Shown piece after piece: positions 9,036 to 17,840 of a DNA stretch of 64,000 nt. The DNA is from CAZUSO01 sp964622775. Its GTDB lineage: Bacteria; Bacteroidota; Bacteroidia; Chitinophagales; Chitinophagaceae. Every line of letters starts with the position of its first letter. Position 1 is the stretch's first letter. The position numbers and the translations under genes are program-made. The stretch spans positions 1-64,000 of the forward strand of contig CAZUSO010000006.1 in the NCBI GenBank assembly GCA_964622775.1, read 5' to 3'. The notes beneath the pieces were generated by a model. That model did not search any database. It had not been told where the DNA came from and saw nothing but the letters and a program-made list of their open reading frames with translations.

Positions 9036-9821
9036 TTAGGACTTGCGGGTATTGGTATCCAGTTCTTCCATGCGTTTTTCTTTGGCATCTTTCAAAAACT
9101 GGGAAGCAAAAATGAACTCGTTGAGCAATTTGTCTTTACTGTATATGATGTCGCGGCTGGAGCCCTCCCATTGCTTCATGCCCTGATGCATATAGATGAT
9201 ATGATCGCCGCTTTCCATTACGGTATTCATGTCATGCGTATTAATGACCGTAGTGATATTGTATTCGCGGGTCAGATCATGAATCAGCTTATCAATTACG
9301 AGAGAGGTTTGCGGATCTAATCCCGAATTCGGCTCATCACAAAAAAGGTATTTGGGATTCAGCACTAATGCTCTGGCCAGCGCTACCCGTTTTTTCATAC
9401 CGCCGCTGATCTCCGAAGGGAACTTATGATGCGCATCCGGAAGGTTCACCCGGTTCAGCACTTCATTTACCCGCCTTACTTTTGCCCGGAAGGAGTCTTT
9501 AGTAAACATATCCAGCGGGAATTTCACATTTTCAAGTACGGTTTTGCTGTCGAACAATGCAGAGCCCTGAAACAGCATGCCGATTTGCTGCCGGATGTCT
9601 TTCATGGCTTTATCGTCCATGCCGGCGATGTCGGTTCCTTCATAAAAGATGTGTCCCGAATCCGGTTTGAACAGGCCAATCATACATTTCATCAATACCG
9701 TCTTTCCGCTTCCGCTGGAGCCGATAATGAGGTTTGTTTGACCGGGATTCATTTTAAAAGAAACATCCTTCAATACTTCCTTTTCGCCAAAGCTCTTTTT
9801 CAGGTTTTTGATTTCTATCAT
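9036..9821 (-). CDS. MlaF-like ABC transporter ATP-binding protein
   Basis: A 261-aa ATPase with Walker A GSSGSGKT (residues 35-42), signature SGGMKKR near 140, Walker B YLFCDEPNSGLDP near 163, and a switch His in INTHDM. The SGGMKKRVALARAL and DEPNSGLDP patterns are those of the MCE/Mla lipid transport ATPases. It would power phospholipid trafficking between the membranes. No MlaE-type permease or MCE-domain gene is adjacent, which is unusual; a distant partner must be assumed. Confidence 0.85.
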   Translation of the reverse strand: MIEIKNLKKSFGEKEVLKDVSFKMNPGQTNLIIGSSGSGKTVLMKCMIGLFKPDSGHIFYEGTDIAGMDDKAMKDIRQQIGMLFQGSALFDSKTVLENVKFPLDMFTKDSFRAKVRRVNEVLNRVNLPDAHHKFPSEISGGMKKRVALARALVLNPKYLFCDEPNSGLDPQTSLVIDKLIHDLTREYNITTVINTHDMNTVMESGDHIIYMHQGMKQWEGSSRDIIYSKDKLLNEFIFASQFLKDAKEKRMEELDTNTRKS

Positions 9822-10055
9822 AAAATATCAATGCGCACCGATAAGGGACACTACGCAAATTTATAGGAAAATATCAATGAGGCTGAGCAGAAATGAGAAT
9901 TTATCCATTGTTTGTCAAAATCATTATACCGGAGTCGTCATTTAAGTTATATTCAATTTTTTTTACAGACAGATGGATGTTGAATCCTGTAAAGTAAAAA
10001 TTTCAGCCCCTGCGATTGGCAGCAGCATACTGACGGGCTTTGGGCTTAAACTTTA

Positions 10056-10086
10056 TTGCGGCAGCAATTCTTTTTGCTTACCTTTG
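10056..10086 (+). promoter_or_regulatory. Promoter of ctaB
   Basis: TTG at 10056-10058 and TACCTTTG at 10079-10086 are spaced by exactly 20 nt. The promoter lies downstream of the first possible TTG start (10040), which rules that start out. Confidence 0.7.
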
Positions 10087-10120
10087 CCGCCAGATTCTCT
10101 CCCTTGTAAAATCAACTACG

Positions 10121-11029
10121 TTGCAGGAAGAAACGATAAAAGTAAAACATCTTACCGGACCTACGGCCAAGTTGCGGGATTATGCGCAGATGATGAAGCC
10201 CAACCTGAGCTTTATGATTGCATTTTCCAGTATCATCGGTTATCTGTATGCGCCGGGCATACCTTTTATATGGAAAGATGTTTTGGCGCTTTTTGTTGGA
10301 GGTATGCTGGTGACCAATGCGTCCAATATTATCAACCAGATTATTGAGCGATACAGCGACCGGATGATGAAGCGCACCAGAACCCGGCCGCTTCCCGACG
10401 GGCGAATGGGCACAACTGAGGCCTGGACGCTCACGTTGGTTTCTGCAATAGCCGGTATAGCCCTGCTCTCTGCTTATTTCAACCCTCTGACCGGGATTTT
10501 GAGTTTTATATCATTATTGCTGTATGGCTTTGCCTATACGCCCATGAAGAAAATTCATTCCATCGCTACTTTTATTGGCGCTATACCAGGGGCATTACCA
10601 CCGCTGATAGGCTGGGTGGCGGCCACCAATTCCTTTATGGGAGTGGAGAATATGGGAGGCTGGGTTTTATTTGCCATACAGTTTCTTTGGCAGTTCCCGC
10701 ATTTTTGGGCTATTGCCTGGCTGGGCTACGAGGATTACCTGAAGGCCGGGATTATGATGTTGCCTTCTTCAAGAGGCAAAACCAATTTTACGGGTTTACA
10801 ATGTATGTTTTACAGCCTTCCGCTTATCCCGCTGGCCATGTTACCTTACGCGATGAAAATGACCGGGGCTGCCGGAACCTGGGTAGCTGTTCTGGTGGGC
10901 ATCTTTTATTTTGTCATGTCGTTGAGATTTTATAGTAAGAATGATAAAAGCTCGGCAAAAGGGTTGTTGTATGCTTCGTTTTTGTATTTGCCGGCAGTAC
11001 TGCTGGCTCTGCTGATCGACAGGATATAA
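10121..11029 (+). CDS. ctaB: Protoheme IX farnesyltransferase (heme O synthase)
   Basis: A UbiA-superfamily membrane prenyltransferase of about 302 aa that attaches farnesyl to heme b for the oxidase. The first substrate-binding loop reads NIINQIIERYSDRMMKRTRTRPLP with its acidic residues and RPLP. Multiple membrane helices follow. The start is uncertain. TTG 10121 keeps the conserved N-terminal lead (AKLRDYAQMMKPNLSF) and lies after the promoter. ATG 10190 would remove most of it. It heads the oxidase cluster on the same strand, about 200 nt before the first subunit III gene. Confidence 0.85.
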   Translation: MQEETIKVKHLTGPTAKLRDYAQMMKPNLSFMIAFSSIIGYLYAPGIPFIWKDVLALFVGGMLVTNASNIINQIIERYSDRMMKRTRTRPLPDGRMGTTEAWTLTLVSAIAGIALLSAYFNPLTGILSFISLLLYGFAYTPMKKIHSIATFIGAIPGALPPLIGWVAATNSFMGVENMGGWVLFAIQFLWQFPHFWAIAWLGYEDYLKAGIMMLPSSRGKTNFTGLQCMFYSLPLIPLAMLPYAMKMTGAAGTWVAVLVGIFYFVMSLRFYSKNDKSSAKGLLYASFLYLPAVLLALLIDRI

Positions 11030-11226
11030 TGCCGGGGAAAGGAAGGGATAAATGAGCGGCATCAGTAGCGGCTGTTGCAGGAAGATGGTTAAGGTGAATA
11101 ATAGTAGTGTTACGTTAAGTATATTTGTCTGTATTACAAAATTCTATCTAATTGATTATCAAGTGTTTTATTATTTTGTATTTTGACTTAAAATAAATTA
11201 TTCTTTGTTAAATAATCTTATTGAGC

Positions 11227-11799
11227 ATGATGCCGATGCCACAGGAAATTCAGAAAGAGCCTAAAAAAATACATCCTCAGAAATTTGCTCTGTGGATTGC
11301 CATCGGCAGCATTATTATGATGTTCGGCGGATTTACGAGCGGATTTATCGTGCGTAAATCGCAGGGCAACTGGCTGCATTATAAGCTTCCGGTAGAGTTT
11401 TATATTTCTACGGGGGTGGTCATTCTCAGCAGCCTGGCTATCCACCTGGCGGTGAAGAGCTTTAAATCGCGGAAGATGGCATTCCATAAAAATATGGTAG
11501 CTCTGTCGCTCTTTTTGGGCGTTGCTTTTGTGGTGTTACAATACTTTGGATTCAAGGATTTGTACGGACAGTTTAAATGGGACAATAATGTTTCTTTTCA
11601 GTTCATTACCGTGATTGTATTAATGCATGCCCTGCATATTGCAGGCGGTGTGGCAGCGCTGATTATCCTGTTTTTGCGAACCTTTGGGCGCCGGGTGAAG
11701 ATATACAGCCCGGTTGGGATTGATATGGTGGCTGCGTACTGGCATTTTGTGGATATTTTATGGCTTTATCTCTTTGTATTTTTCTTATTGAATCAATAG
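11227..11799 (+). CDS. ctaE: Cytochrome c oxidase subunit III (first copy)
   Basis: A 190-aa protein with five hydrophobic segments and the COX3 pattern: FALWIAIGSIIMMFGGFTSGF at the start, LMHALHIAGGVAAL in the middle and AAYWHFVDILWLYLFVFFLL at the end. The ATG at 11227 is used rather than the TTG at 11221. Adjacent duplicate subunit III genes are usual in Bacteroidota caa3-type oxidase clusters. Subunits I and II are not in this window. Confidence 0.9.
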   Translation: MMPMPQEIQKEPKKIHPQKFALWIAIGSIIMMFGGFTSGFIVRKSQGNWLHYKLPVEFYISTGVVILSSLAIHLAVKSFKSRKMAFHKNMVALSLFLGVAFVVLQYFGFKDLYGQFKWDNNVSFQFITVIVLMHALHIAGGVAALIILFLRTFGRRVKIYSPVGIDMVAAYWHFVDILWLYLFVFFLLNQ

Positions 11800-11927
11800 A
11801 AAATATAGATGTCATAAAAATGTAAAACCCGGCTTGCATAATTAGATTTTAGCGTTTAACTTGCACCGGATTTTTAGTAAAAAACACTAATTTCATAGCG
11901 AATCGTAACAATATTTACAATCTATTT

Positions 11928-12698
11928 ATGGCACAGGTATCAACGGCTACGCAGACTTACGACATCGAAAAACTATCAAAATGGGGGGGCGGACGCTCAC
12001 CTTTCAATGTGAGCTACGGCAAAATCATGATGTGGTTTTTCCTGCTGTCTGATGCATTCACCTTCGGAGCGTTCCTTACCTCTTACGGTACAACCCGGTT
12101 TTTCAGTAAAGTATGGCCGGATCCCAACCATGTGTTTCACACCTTCCCGTTTTTCGGCGAGCGTTATCTGCCGCTCATGTTCGTGAGTCTGATGACCTTT
12201 ATCCTGATCTTAAGTTCGGTAACTATGGTGCTGGCCGTTCATGCGGGTCATCATAATAACCGCGAAGGTGTAATTAAATGGCTGTTATGGACTATCATCG
12301 GGGGGATTGCCTTCTTAAGCTGTCAGGCCTGGGAATGGACGCACCTCTTTCATTCCGGGGGCTGGTGGGGTTCTTATACCGACCTGAATACGCCGGTAGA
12401 ATCTTTTACCCATCTGTTTAATCACAATAAGGATGTCGTCAAACAGGTCTTTGAGACCAATCCCAAACTGGCGATGGATGCCACACACAATTTTTACAAT
12501 TATTTCTTTAGCATTACCGGTTTTCACGGCGCTCACGTAACCAGCGGCGTATTCCTGAATATCATGATACTGGTAAACACCGTTAATGGTACCTATCAAA
12601 GACGTGGCCATTATGAGATGGTCGAAAAGGTCGGTCTTTACTGGCACTTTGTGGATTTGGTCTGGGTATTTGTATTCACCTGCTTCTACCTGCTCTAA
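11928..12698 (+). CDS. ctaE: Cytochrome c oxidase subunit III (second copy)
   Basis: A 256-aa protein with the long form of COX3: GKIMMWFFLLSDAFTFGAFL near residue 28, ACQAWEWTHL-like CQAWEWTHLF near 128, TGFHGAHVTSGV near 200 and GLYWHFVDLVWVFVFTCFYLL at the end. It differs from the first copy by a soluble insert of about 50 residues between membrane segments. It follows the first copy by 128 nt and is probably co-transcribed with it. Confidence 0.93.
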   Translation: MAQVSTATQTYDIEKLSKWGGGRSPFNVSYGKIMMWFFLLSDAFTFGAFLTSYGTTRFFSKVWPDPNHVFHTFPFFGERYLPLMFVSLMTFILILSSVTMVLAVHAGHHNNREGVIKWLLWTIIGGIAFLSCQAWEWTHLFHSGGWWGSYTDLNTPVESFTHLFNHNKDVVKQVFETNPKLAMDATHNFYNYFFSITGFHGAHVTSGVFLNIMILVNTVNGTYQRRGHYEMVEKVGLYWHFVDLVWVFVFTCFYLL

Positions 12699-12760
12699 AA
12701 AGAATTTGATTTAATTTGTTTAGCATTTTCATTCATTAAAAATAACAGCACGCTATTTAT

Positions 12761-13195
12761 ATGTCAGCACATCATAACGATCATGATCTCCGGAATTTGT
12801 ACGAAGGCGACCAGTCGAAATTGTATTCGGGTGCCCTTGCCCACCACACAGACATCAATTCTCAGGCCAGTAAAGACCAGGTAAAGAAGATCTGGAAGGT
12901 TACCGGAATTCTTACTGTGGTTACTATCATTGAAGTAGCATTAGGCTTGTTAGGCCACGGCTTTCATCCCTTTGGTGTCATTGCGGCAATATTTTTAATA
13001 CTGACCATTTTCAAAGCTTTTTATATTGTTCGGGTGTTTATGCATTTGGGCGATGAGAAGAAAAATTTTGTGTATTTTGTACTGATTCCGCTGATGCTGT
13101 TTTTTTGGATGGTCGTTGCCTTTTTAGCGGACGGACAACATTGGCTGAATATGAATTTTACCTTTGCAAATACCATTAAAGATTTCTTTTCATAA
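12761..13195 (+). CDS. ctaF: Cytochrome c oxidase subunit IV (prokaryotic type)
   Basis: A 144-aa protein with a polar, His-rich N-terminus and three hydrophobic segments (about residues 47-65, 70-90 and 105-125). The middle reads FKAFYIVRVFMHLGDEKKNF, the hallmark of the prokaryotic COX4 family. It stabilises the oxidase core. It sits 62 nt after the second subunit III gene. Confidence 0.88.
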   Translation: MSAHHNDHDLRNLYEGDQSKLYSGALAHHTDINSQASKDQVKKIWKVTGILTVVTIIEVALGLLGHGFHPFGVIAAIFLILTIFKAFYIVRVFMHLGDEKKNFVYFVLIPLMLFFWMVVAFLADGQHWLNMNFTFANTIKDFFS

Positions 13196-13213
13196 ATAAA
13201 TTTGTTTATCGCG

Positions 13214-13240
13214 ATGAGCAAAAAATCCGGTAAGGAATGA
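13214..13240 (+). CDS. Possible 8-codon leader ORF before SCO gene
   Basis: ATG at 13214 opens eight codons (MSKKSGKE) and its TGA overlaps the ATG of the next gene as ATGA. The first 12 bases, ATGAGCAAAAAA, repeat exactly at the true start at 13237. It could couple translation or simply be a local duplication. Confidence 0.3.
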   Translation: MSKKSGKE

Positions 13241-13929
13241 GCAAAAAAATCAGATATATTTTAGGACTAACGGTAGCATGTTTGCTACCGTTATCTTTAT
13301 ATTTTGTAACGAGGCATTTCTTTTCCAGTGGAAAAATTCAGTTCCCGGGCTATCACAGGGTAGATAAGGTGGATTCCACAGAACGGGCAGGAGCATGGAT
13401 CTATGATACCGTTTTTCATCGGCTGAATGACCTCGTGGGATGGAACCAACTTGGAGAGCAGGTGTCGCTGAATCAGGATCTGAAGGGAAAAGTTTTAGTA
13501 CTGGATTTTATATTTACTACGTGTCGCTCCACCTGTCCGAGGTTGAGCGCTTCCATGCAGATGCTTCAAAAGTCTTATGAGAAAAAACTTCCGGAATGGG
13601 TTCAGTTTATCAGTATCAGTGTGGATCCTGACCGCGACAGTGTGCCGGTATTAAGGGAGTATGCCAATCGTTATACCAAAGAGCATGACGAATGGTGGTT
13701 CCTGACCGGAAACCGGGATGCTATCTTTAATTATGCTAAAAATGAACTGGGACTGATATTGAGCGAGGCCGATGAGCCCGGCGCTATGGTGCATTCCAAT
13801 AAATTGGTATTGATTGATTCTTTCCGCTATATTCGCGGCTATTATGACGGTCTGGACACCCTGGAGATGCGGAAACTGGCTGATGATATTGCCATTTTAT
13901 ATTTAGAGAAAAATCCCAAAAACAGATGA
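13237..13929 (+). CDS. SCO1/SenC copper-binding oxidase assembly protein
   Basis: A 230-aa protein with one N-terminal membrane anchor (residues 7-25) and a thioredoxin-like domain. It has the copper/thiol motif TCRSTCP (CxxxC) near residue 92, ISISVDPDRDS near 128, and the distal His in GAMVHSNKL near 187. It delivers copper to the CuA site of subunit II in the periplasm. Its place after subunit IV and before DUF420 is the standard Bacteroidota order. Confidence 0.92.
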   Translation: MSKKIRYILGLTVACLLPLSLYFVTRHFFSSGKIQFPGYHRVDKVDSTERAGAWIYDTVFHRLNDLVGWNQLGEQVSLNQDLKGKVLVLDFIFTTCRSTCPRLSASMQMLQKSYEKKLPEWVQFISISVDPDRDSVPVLREYANRYTKEHDEWWFLTGNRDAIFNYAKNELGLILSEADEPGAMVHSNKLVLIDSFRYIRGYYDGLDTLEMRKLADDIAILYLEKNPKNR

Positions 13930-13948
13930 TCTTCCATCGAATTGTCTT

Positions 13949-14497
13949 ATGCTGAAACCACTGATACAAAAAAAGGACAAATTTGCAAAGCGGCTTATTA
14001 TTCTGGTATCCGTTGTCATATTTCTGGCGGTGCTTGCTTTAGACCGGCATATTATTCACCCGGAATTTCCCTTTAGTTTTGATGTGCATTATTTTGCCCT
14101 GGCTAATGCAATAATTAATTCCACCGTTTCACTCCTCCTGATTGCAGCACTTATCGCGGTAAAAAACAAGCAGTATAAGCTGCACCGCAACCTGATGCTA
14201 AGCGCCATACTGCTATCTATACTCTTTCTGGTATCTTATATCTGTCATCACCTGTTTGCCGGGGATACCCGTTTTGGTGGCGAAGGATGGGTTAAGCCGG
14301 TTTATTATTTCATTCTTATCACACACATCATCCTTGCTGCATTAATCTTACCTTTCATCCTGTTTACGGCTTACCGCGCCCTCACCGGGGAATGGGAACG
14401 ACATAAGAAAATTGCACGTTACGCATGGCCATTATGGCTTTATGTGTCAATAACCGGGGTTGTAGTTTACTTTATGATCAGTCCTTATTATGCTTAA
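13949..14497 (+). CDS. DUF420 membrane protein of the oxidase cluster
   Basis: A 182-aa protein with five hydrophobic segments and conserved histidines (VHYFALANAIINSTVSLLL, KLHRNLML, YICHHLF, ILITHIILA, WERHKKIARYAWP). These match DUF420, a CtaG/CtaM-like family linked to oxidase assembly. It is the last gene of the cluster, 19 nt after SCO. Its 3' end overlaps the convergent helicase gene by 20 bases. Confidence 0.88.
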   Translation: MLKPLIQKKDKFAKRLIILVSVVIFLAVLALDRHIIHPEFPFSFDVHYFALANAIINSTVSLLLIAALIAVKNKQYKLHRNLMLSAILLSILFLVSYICHHLFAGDTRFGGEGWVKPVYYFILITHIILAALILPFILFTAYRALTGEWERHKKIARYAWPLWLYVSITGVVVYFMISPYYA

Positions 14498-16775
14498 CTG
14501 CGTCGACTGTTGATTCGGATTTTTGTTGTTCCTTTTCTGCTAAATAGTGCAGATGATGAAAAGCCGCTTTAATTTCCGGATAGGAATACGCTTCCCCCAA
14601 TAAATTCTTTATTACGCCGAAACCTGTGTCAGGATTGCTCTTTAGAACTTCCGTAATTACCCGTAATTTTTCTGCTGATACAAAAACACTGACGTCAATC
14701 TCCCCACTGCCGATAAATTCCGTAAGATGCCCCACAATGGTACTGACGGCCATACTCCTTTCTGAGGCGATGGCTTCAATGGTTTTGCCCTCGCGGTACA
14801 TCCCCAGGGAAATGAGCTTTGTAGCGCCTTTTTGGTTAACTTTCGGAATATCGGTTTCCGCCGAGGGCGTTGCAGCTTCCCGCTTTTCAGCTACCGGAAT
14901 TACCGGAGCATTCATAGAACTGACACTTTCTATTACTGCTTTCCAGTTGTCGGATTTGATAATGTTTTCCGTTACCACACGAGCCTGTTGTATCTGGATT
15001 TTTTTACGCAGCGCCATTTGAAGGATGGTGTCCACTTCCTTCACGTATTTTTTGGTACGTTGTTTGACCTGCATTGCCGCAATATGTTCTTGCAGCGGCT
15101 TAATGGCCTGTTCGTCCATATTTTTTTCAAACCATTCCGTAGCCGCTTTCACCCGTTCATGAAGCTGCGGATACATCGTTGCGCCCTGCTGCAGGTATTG
15201 ATTAAGCTGGGTATGGAATTTCTTAGCGGTAGTCCCGATATTTTGAACTACAGTATTTAACGCTGATGTCCATTGCAGCGCTTCATCTCCTGTAGGGAGA
15301 CTGCTGAAATTGGTATCCTGGAAATGCAGTGCGATATGAGCTGTGATTTTTTCCATTTCAAAAGCCCGCAGTAAAGAATCTGCTACATATTCTTTTTGGG
15401 AGATGCTCAGCACCTGCTGTAACGATTCATCATTCATATCATTCCGGGAGAATTCCAGTACGCGTTCATCCGTTATAATGGCGCCGGCACCGATGCGGGA
15501 ACGCAGTACCAATCCATCCAGCGCGGTAAGACGGCTGAGCGCCACATACACCTGGCCCGGCGCAAAAGAACGCCCGGCATCCACAATGGCTTTTTCAAAA
15601 GTAAGTCCCTGGCTTTTATGAATAGTAACCGCCCAGGCCAGCCGGATAGGAAACTGGGTGAAGGTGCCCAGCGTTTCTTCATCAATCTCATCGGCATCCA
15701 TATTATAGCGGTACCGGATATTTTGCCAGGTTTCTTTTTCCATCTCTAATAATTCCGGTTCGTCTTTGAACCGTACTAATATCTTTGCCCCGCTTTTTTC
15801 AATCCGCTCTATCGTCCCGATCTTTCCGTTATAGAAACGGCGCTTTTCCCCTTTATCGTTCCGTATAAACATAATTTGCGCGCCCTCTTTTAAACGGAGT
15901 GTTTTCTCCGCCGGATAAGCATTTTCCGGGAAATCCTTTTCAATCGTTGCTTCTATCAGGTGTACTTTACTGCTCAGTCTTTCTAATTCCTGCTTATTGA
16001 TAGCATCCGCCTGATAGTTGTGAGAAGTCAGCGTAATAAACCGGTCTTCCGGATAGGGAACGAAATTCGGATTATAATGTTCATGCAGTATGTCCATATC
16101 TTCCGGACCTGCTACATTATTGCGGATATTGTGGAGGATATTAATGAAGACATCATCGTGCTGACGGTATATTTTCTTCAGCTCAATATAAAGCGGCTCA
16201 CTTTCCTGCATAACCAATGCGTCAAAAAAGAAGGGGCTTTTATAAACTTCATCCAGCAATGCTTTTTCCTGTTGGCGCACCACCGGCGGTAATTGGAACA
16301 GATCACCGATATAAAGCAGCTGCACGCCGCCAAACGGCAGATCGGGGCGCCGGCGTATGGAACGCAATACGGTATCTATGGCGTCTAATGTATCGGCGCG
16401 TACCATAGAAATTTCATCAATAATCAACAACTCCAACTCCCGAAGCAGGGTACGTTTACTTTGTTGAATGCGCAACTTGCTTAATAACTGGTTTCTGTTA
16501 AAGATATAGCTTTCGCTTTCTCCCCAGGCCGGCCGGTAGTTATGGATATAAGTGCCCAGCGGTAATTGAAAAAAGGAATGGATGGTCACTCCGCCCGCGT
16601 TAATAGCGGCAACGCCTGTAGGCGCCACTATAGCCATTTTCTTTCCGCAATGCTGCTGAATAAACCGGAGAAAGGTCGTTTTGCCCGTACCTGCCTTTCC
16701 GGTTAAAAAAACATGACGATTGGTATGCTTTACAAAAGAGGCGGCAAAGTCGAATATTTTATTATCGGGTTCCAT
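14478..16775 (-). CDS. Pif1-like ATP-dependent DNA helicase with C-terminal HTH
   Basis: A 765-aa protein from ATG 16775. The N-terminal superfamily 1 helicase has Walker A TGKAGTGKT near residue 30, Walker B LLIIDEISM near 107, and late motifs AVTIHKSQGLTFEKAIVDAG and QVYVALSRL near 385-420. A coiled linker follows. The C-terminal 120 residues contain a helix-turn-helix (GKTIEAIASERSMAVSTIVGHL), as in Bacteroidota helicases of this type. It unwinds DNA 5' to 3', probably for genome maintenance. A TTG at 16811 is in frame but lies in the divergent promoter region. Confidence 0.88.
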   Translation of the reverse strand: MEPDNKIFDFAASFVKHTNRHVFLTGKAGTGKTTFLRFIQQHCGKKMAIVAPTGVAAINAGGVTIHSFFQLPLGTYIHNYRPAWGESESYIFNRNQLLSKLRIQQSKRTLLRELELLIIDEISMVRADTLDAIDTVLRSIRRRPDLPFGGVQLLYIGDLFQLPPVVRQQEKALLDEVYKSPFFFDALVMQESEPLYIELKKIYRQHDDVFINILHNIRNNVAGPEDMDILHEHYNPNFVPYPEDRFITLTSHNYQADAINKQELERLSSKVHLIEATIEKDFPENAYPAEKTLRLKEGAQIMFIRNDKGEKRRFYNGKIGTIERIEKSGAKILVRFKDEPELLEMEKETWQNIRYRYNMDADEIDEETLGTFTQFPIRLAWAVTIHKSQGLTFEKAIVDAGRSFAPGQVYVALSRLTALDGLVLRSRIGAGAIITDERVLEFSRNDMNDESLQQVLSISQKEYVADSLLRAFEMEKITAHIALHFQDTNFSSLPTGDEALQWTSALNTVVQNIGTTAKKFHTQLNQYLQQGATMYPQLHERVKAATEWFEKNMDEQAIKPLQEHIAAMQVKQRTKKYVKEVDTILQMALRKKIQIQQARVVTENIIKSDNWKAVIESVSSMNAPVIPVAEKREAATPSAETDIPKVNQKGATKLISLGMYREGKTIEAIASERSMAVSTIVGHLTEFIGSGEIDVSVFVSAEKLRVITEVLKSNPDTGFGVIKNLLGEAYSYPEIKAAFHHLHYLAEKEQQKSESTVDAVKHNKD

Positions 16776-16808
16776 TTGACTTAACTGATTCAAGAGTTTG
16801 TATTTTTG
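16775..16808 (+). promoter_or_regulatory. Promoter for the small membrane protein gene at 16834
   Basis: TTTG at 16775-16778 and TATTTTTG at 16801-16808 are spaced by 22 nt. The box overlaps the alternative start region of both divergent genes and supports ATG 16834. Confidence 0.55.
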
Positions 16809-16833
16809 CAAAGTAACATTTATAATCCTTTTT

Positions 16834-17211
16834 ATGCGCTCCTTTTTTTTGTTAATGACAGCAGCATTTCTGCTGATAACAGGAATTGCTTATTGGTTAT
16901 TCCGGCAGGGACAGGTGCCGGATTTTAATCTGCTGCTGACCGGAAATATAATTCTGGCGCTGGTGACAGTAACCAATTTTTTCATAATAACCCGCGCCGC
17001 AAAAAGCGACAATCCCAGTGTATTGGTACGGGCAAAAACAGCAGGAGCCATGTTGAAGTTTTTTGTGGCTGTCGGTGCTTTATTACTTTATATCTTTGTG
17101 AATAACCGCATCATCAATAAGCCGACTATCTTTATCTTTCTTGGAATATACCTGGTTTATACTGTAATTGAAACCGTAAAGCTCTCCCGAATAGTAAAAG
17201 GTAAACCGTAA
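16834..17211 (+). CDS. Small four-helix membrane protein, unknown function
   Basis: A 125-aa protein with four hydrophobic segments (residues 3-22, 32-50, about 70-88 and 96-113) and a basic tail. I do not recognise a family. ATG 16834 is chosen because the promoter lies just upstream; the longer frame from 16798 would begin inside it. It ends 3 nt before the SprT-like gene, so the two are probably co-transcribed. Confidence 0.7.
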   Translation: MRSFFLLMTAAFLLITGIAYWLFRQGQVPDFNLLLTGNIILALVTVTNFFIITRAAKSDNPSVLVRAKTAGAMLKFFVAVGALLLYIFVNNRIINKPTIFIFLGIYLVYTVIETVKLSRIVKGKP

Positions 17212-17214
17212 CCT

Positions 17215-17835
17215 ATGCCCTCAAAAAAAGAGCCTTTGCAGGCAATTGAACGTTTTTTGCCAAAGGATACTTTTGAAAAAATATTGCCGCATCTCAGGGC
17301 TTATCCGCTGCATCTCGCTATCACACGCGAACGCAGATCCGTGCAGGGCAGTTATCATGCCCCGCTTCATTCGGGCCTGAGGCATCGCATCAGCATAAAC
17401 GGCAATCTAAATCCTTACAGCTTCCTGGTTACCCTGCTGCACGAGCTGGCGCATTTACACACATTCATACAATACAATCACCAGGTTCAGCCGCATGGGC
17501 CGGAATGGAAAAATAATTTTAAAAACCTGCTGGCTGATTTTTTGAATGCAAAAATTTTTCCGGAAGCAATCCATCATGCACTCCTGCAATATCTCGGCAA
17601 TATAAAAGCGTCCACCTGCACGGATCCTCATCTTTATAAAACATTGAAGCAATTCGATACGGTTGATACAGGACGGGTGTTTGTAGAGGAAATCCCCGAA
17701 GGCCAACACTTTGCATTACCAGACGGGCGGGTACTTCAAAAACTGGAGAAACTCCGCACGCGGTATAGATGTAAGGAGCTTCGGACCGGCAATATCTATA
17801 TGGTTCCGGCTATTATGGAGGTGAACATGGTTTAG
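17215..17835 (+). CDS. SprT-like zinc metallopeptidase domain protein
   Basis: A 206-aa protein with the zinc motif HELAH (residues 76-80) followed by HGPEWKNNF near 95, the pattern of SprT-like/Spartan proteases. The C-terminal part has no obvious zinc ribbon. In eukaryotes and some bacteria this family removes DNA-protein crosslinks; the bacterial role here is not established. It follows the small membrane protein with a 3-nt gap and ends just before the convergent glycosyltransferase. Confidence 0.83.
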   Translation: MPSKKEPLQAIERFLPKDTFEKILPHLRAYPLHLAITRERRSVQGSYHAPLHSGLRHRISINGNLNPYSFLVTLLHELAHLHTFIQYNHQVQPHGPEWKNNFKNLLADFLNAKIFPEAIHHALLQYLGNIKASTCTDPHLYKTLKQFDTVDTGRVFVEEIPEGQHFALPDGRVLQKLEKLRTRYRCKELRTGNIYMVPAIMEVNMV

Positions 17836-17840
17836 CGCCA

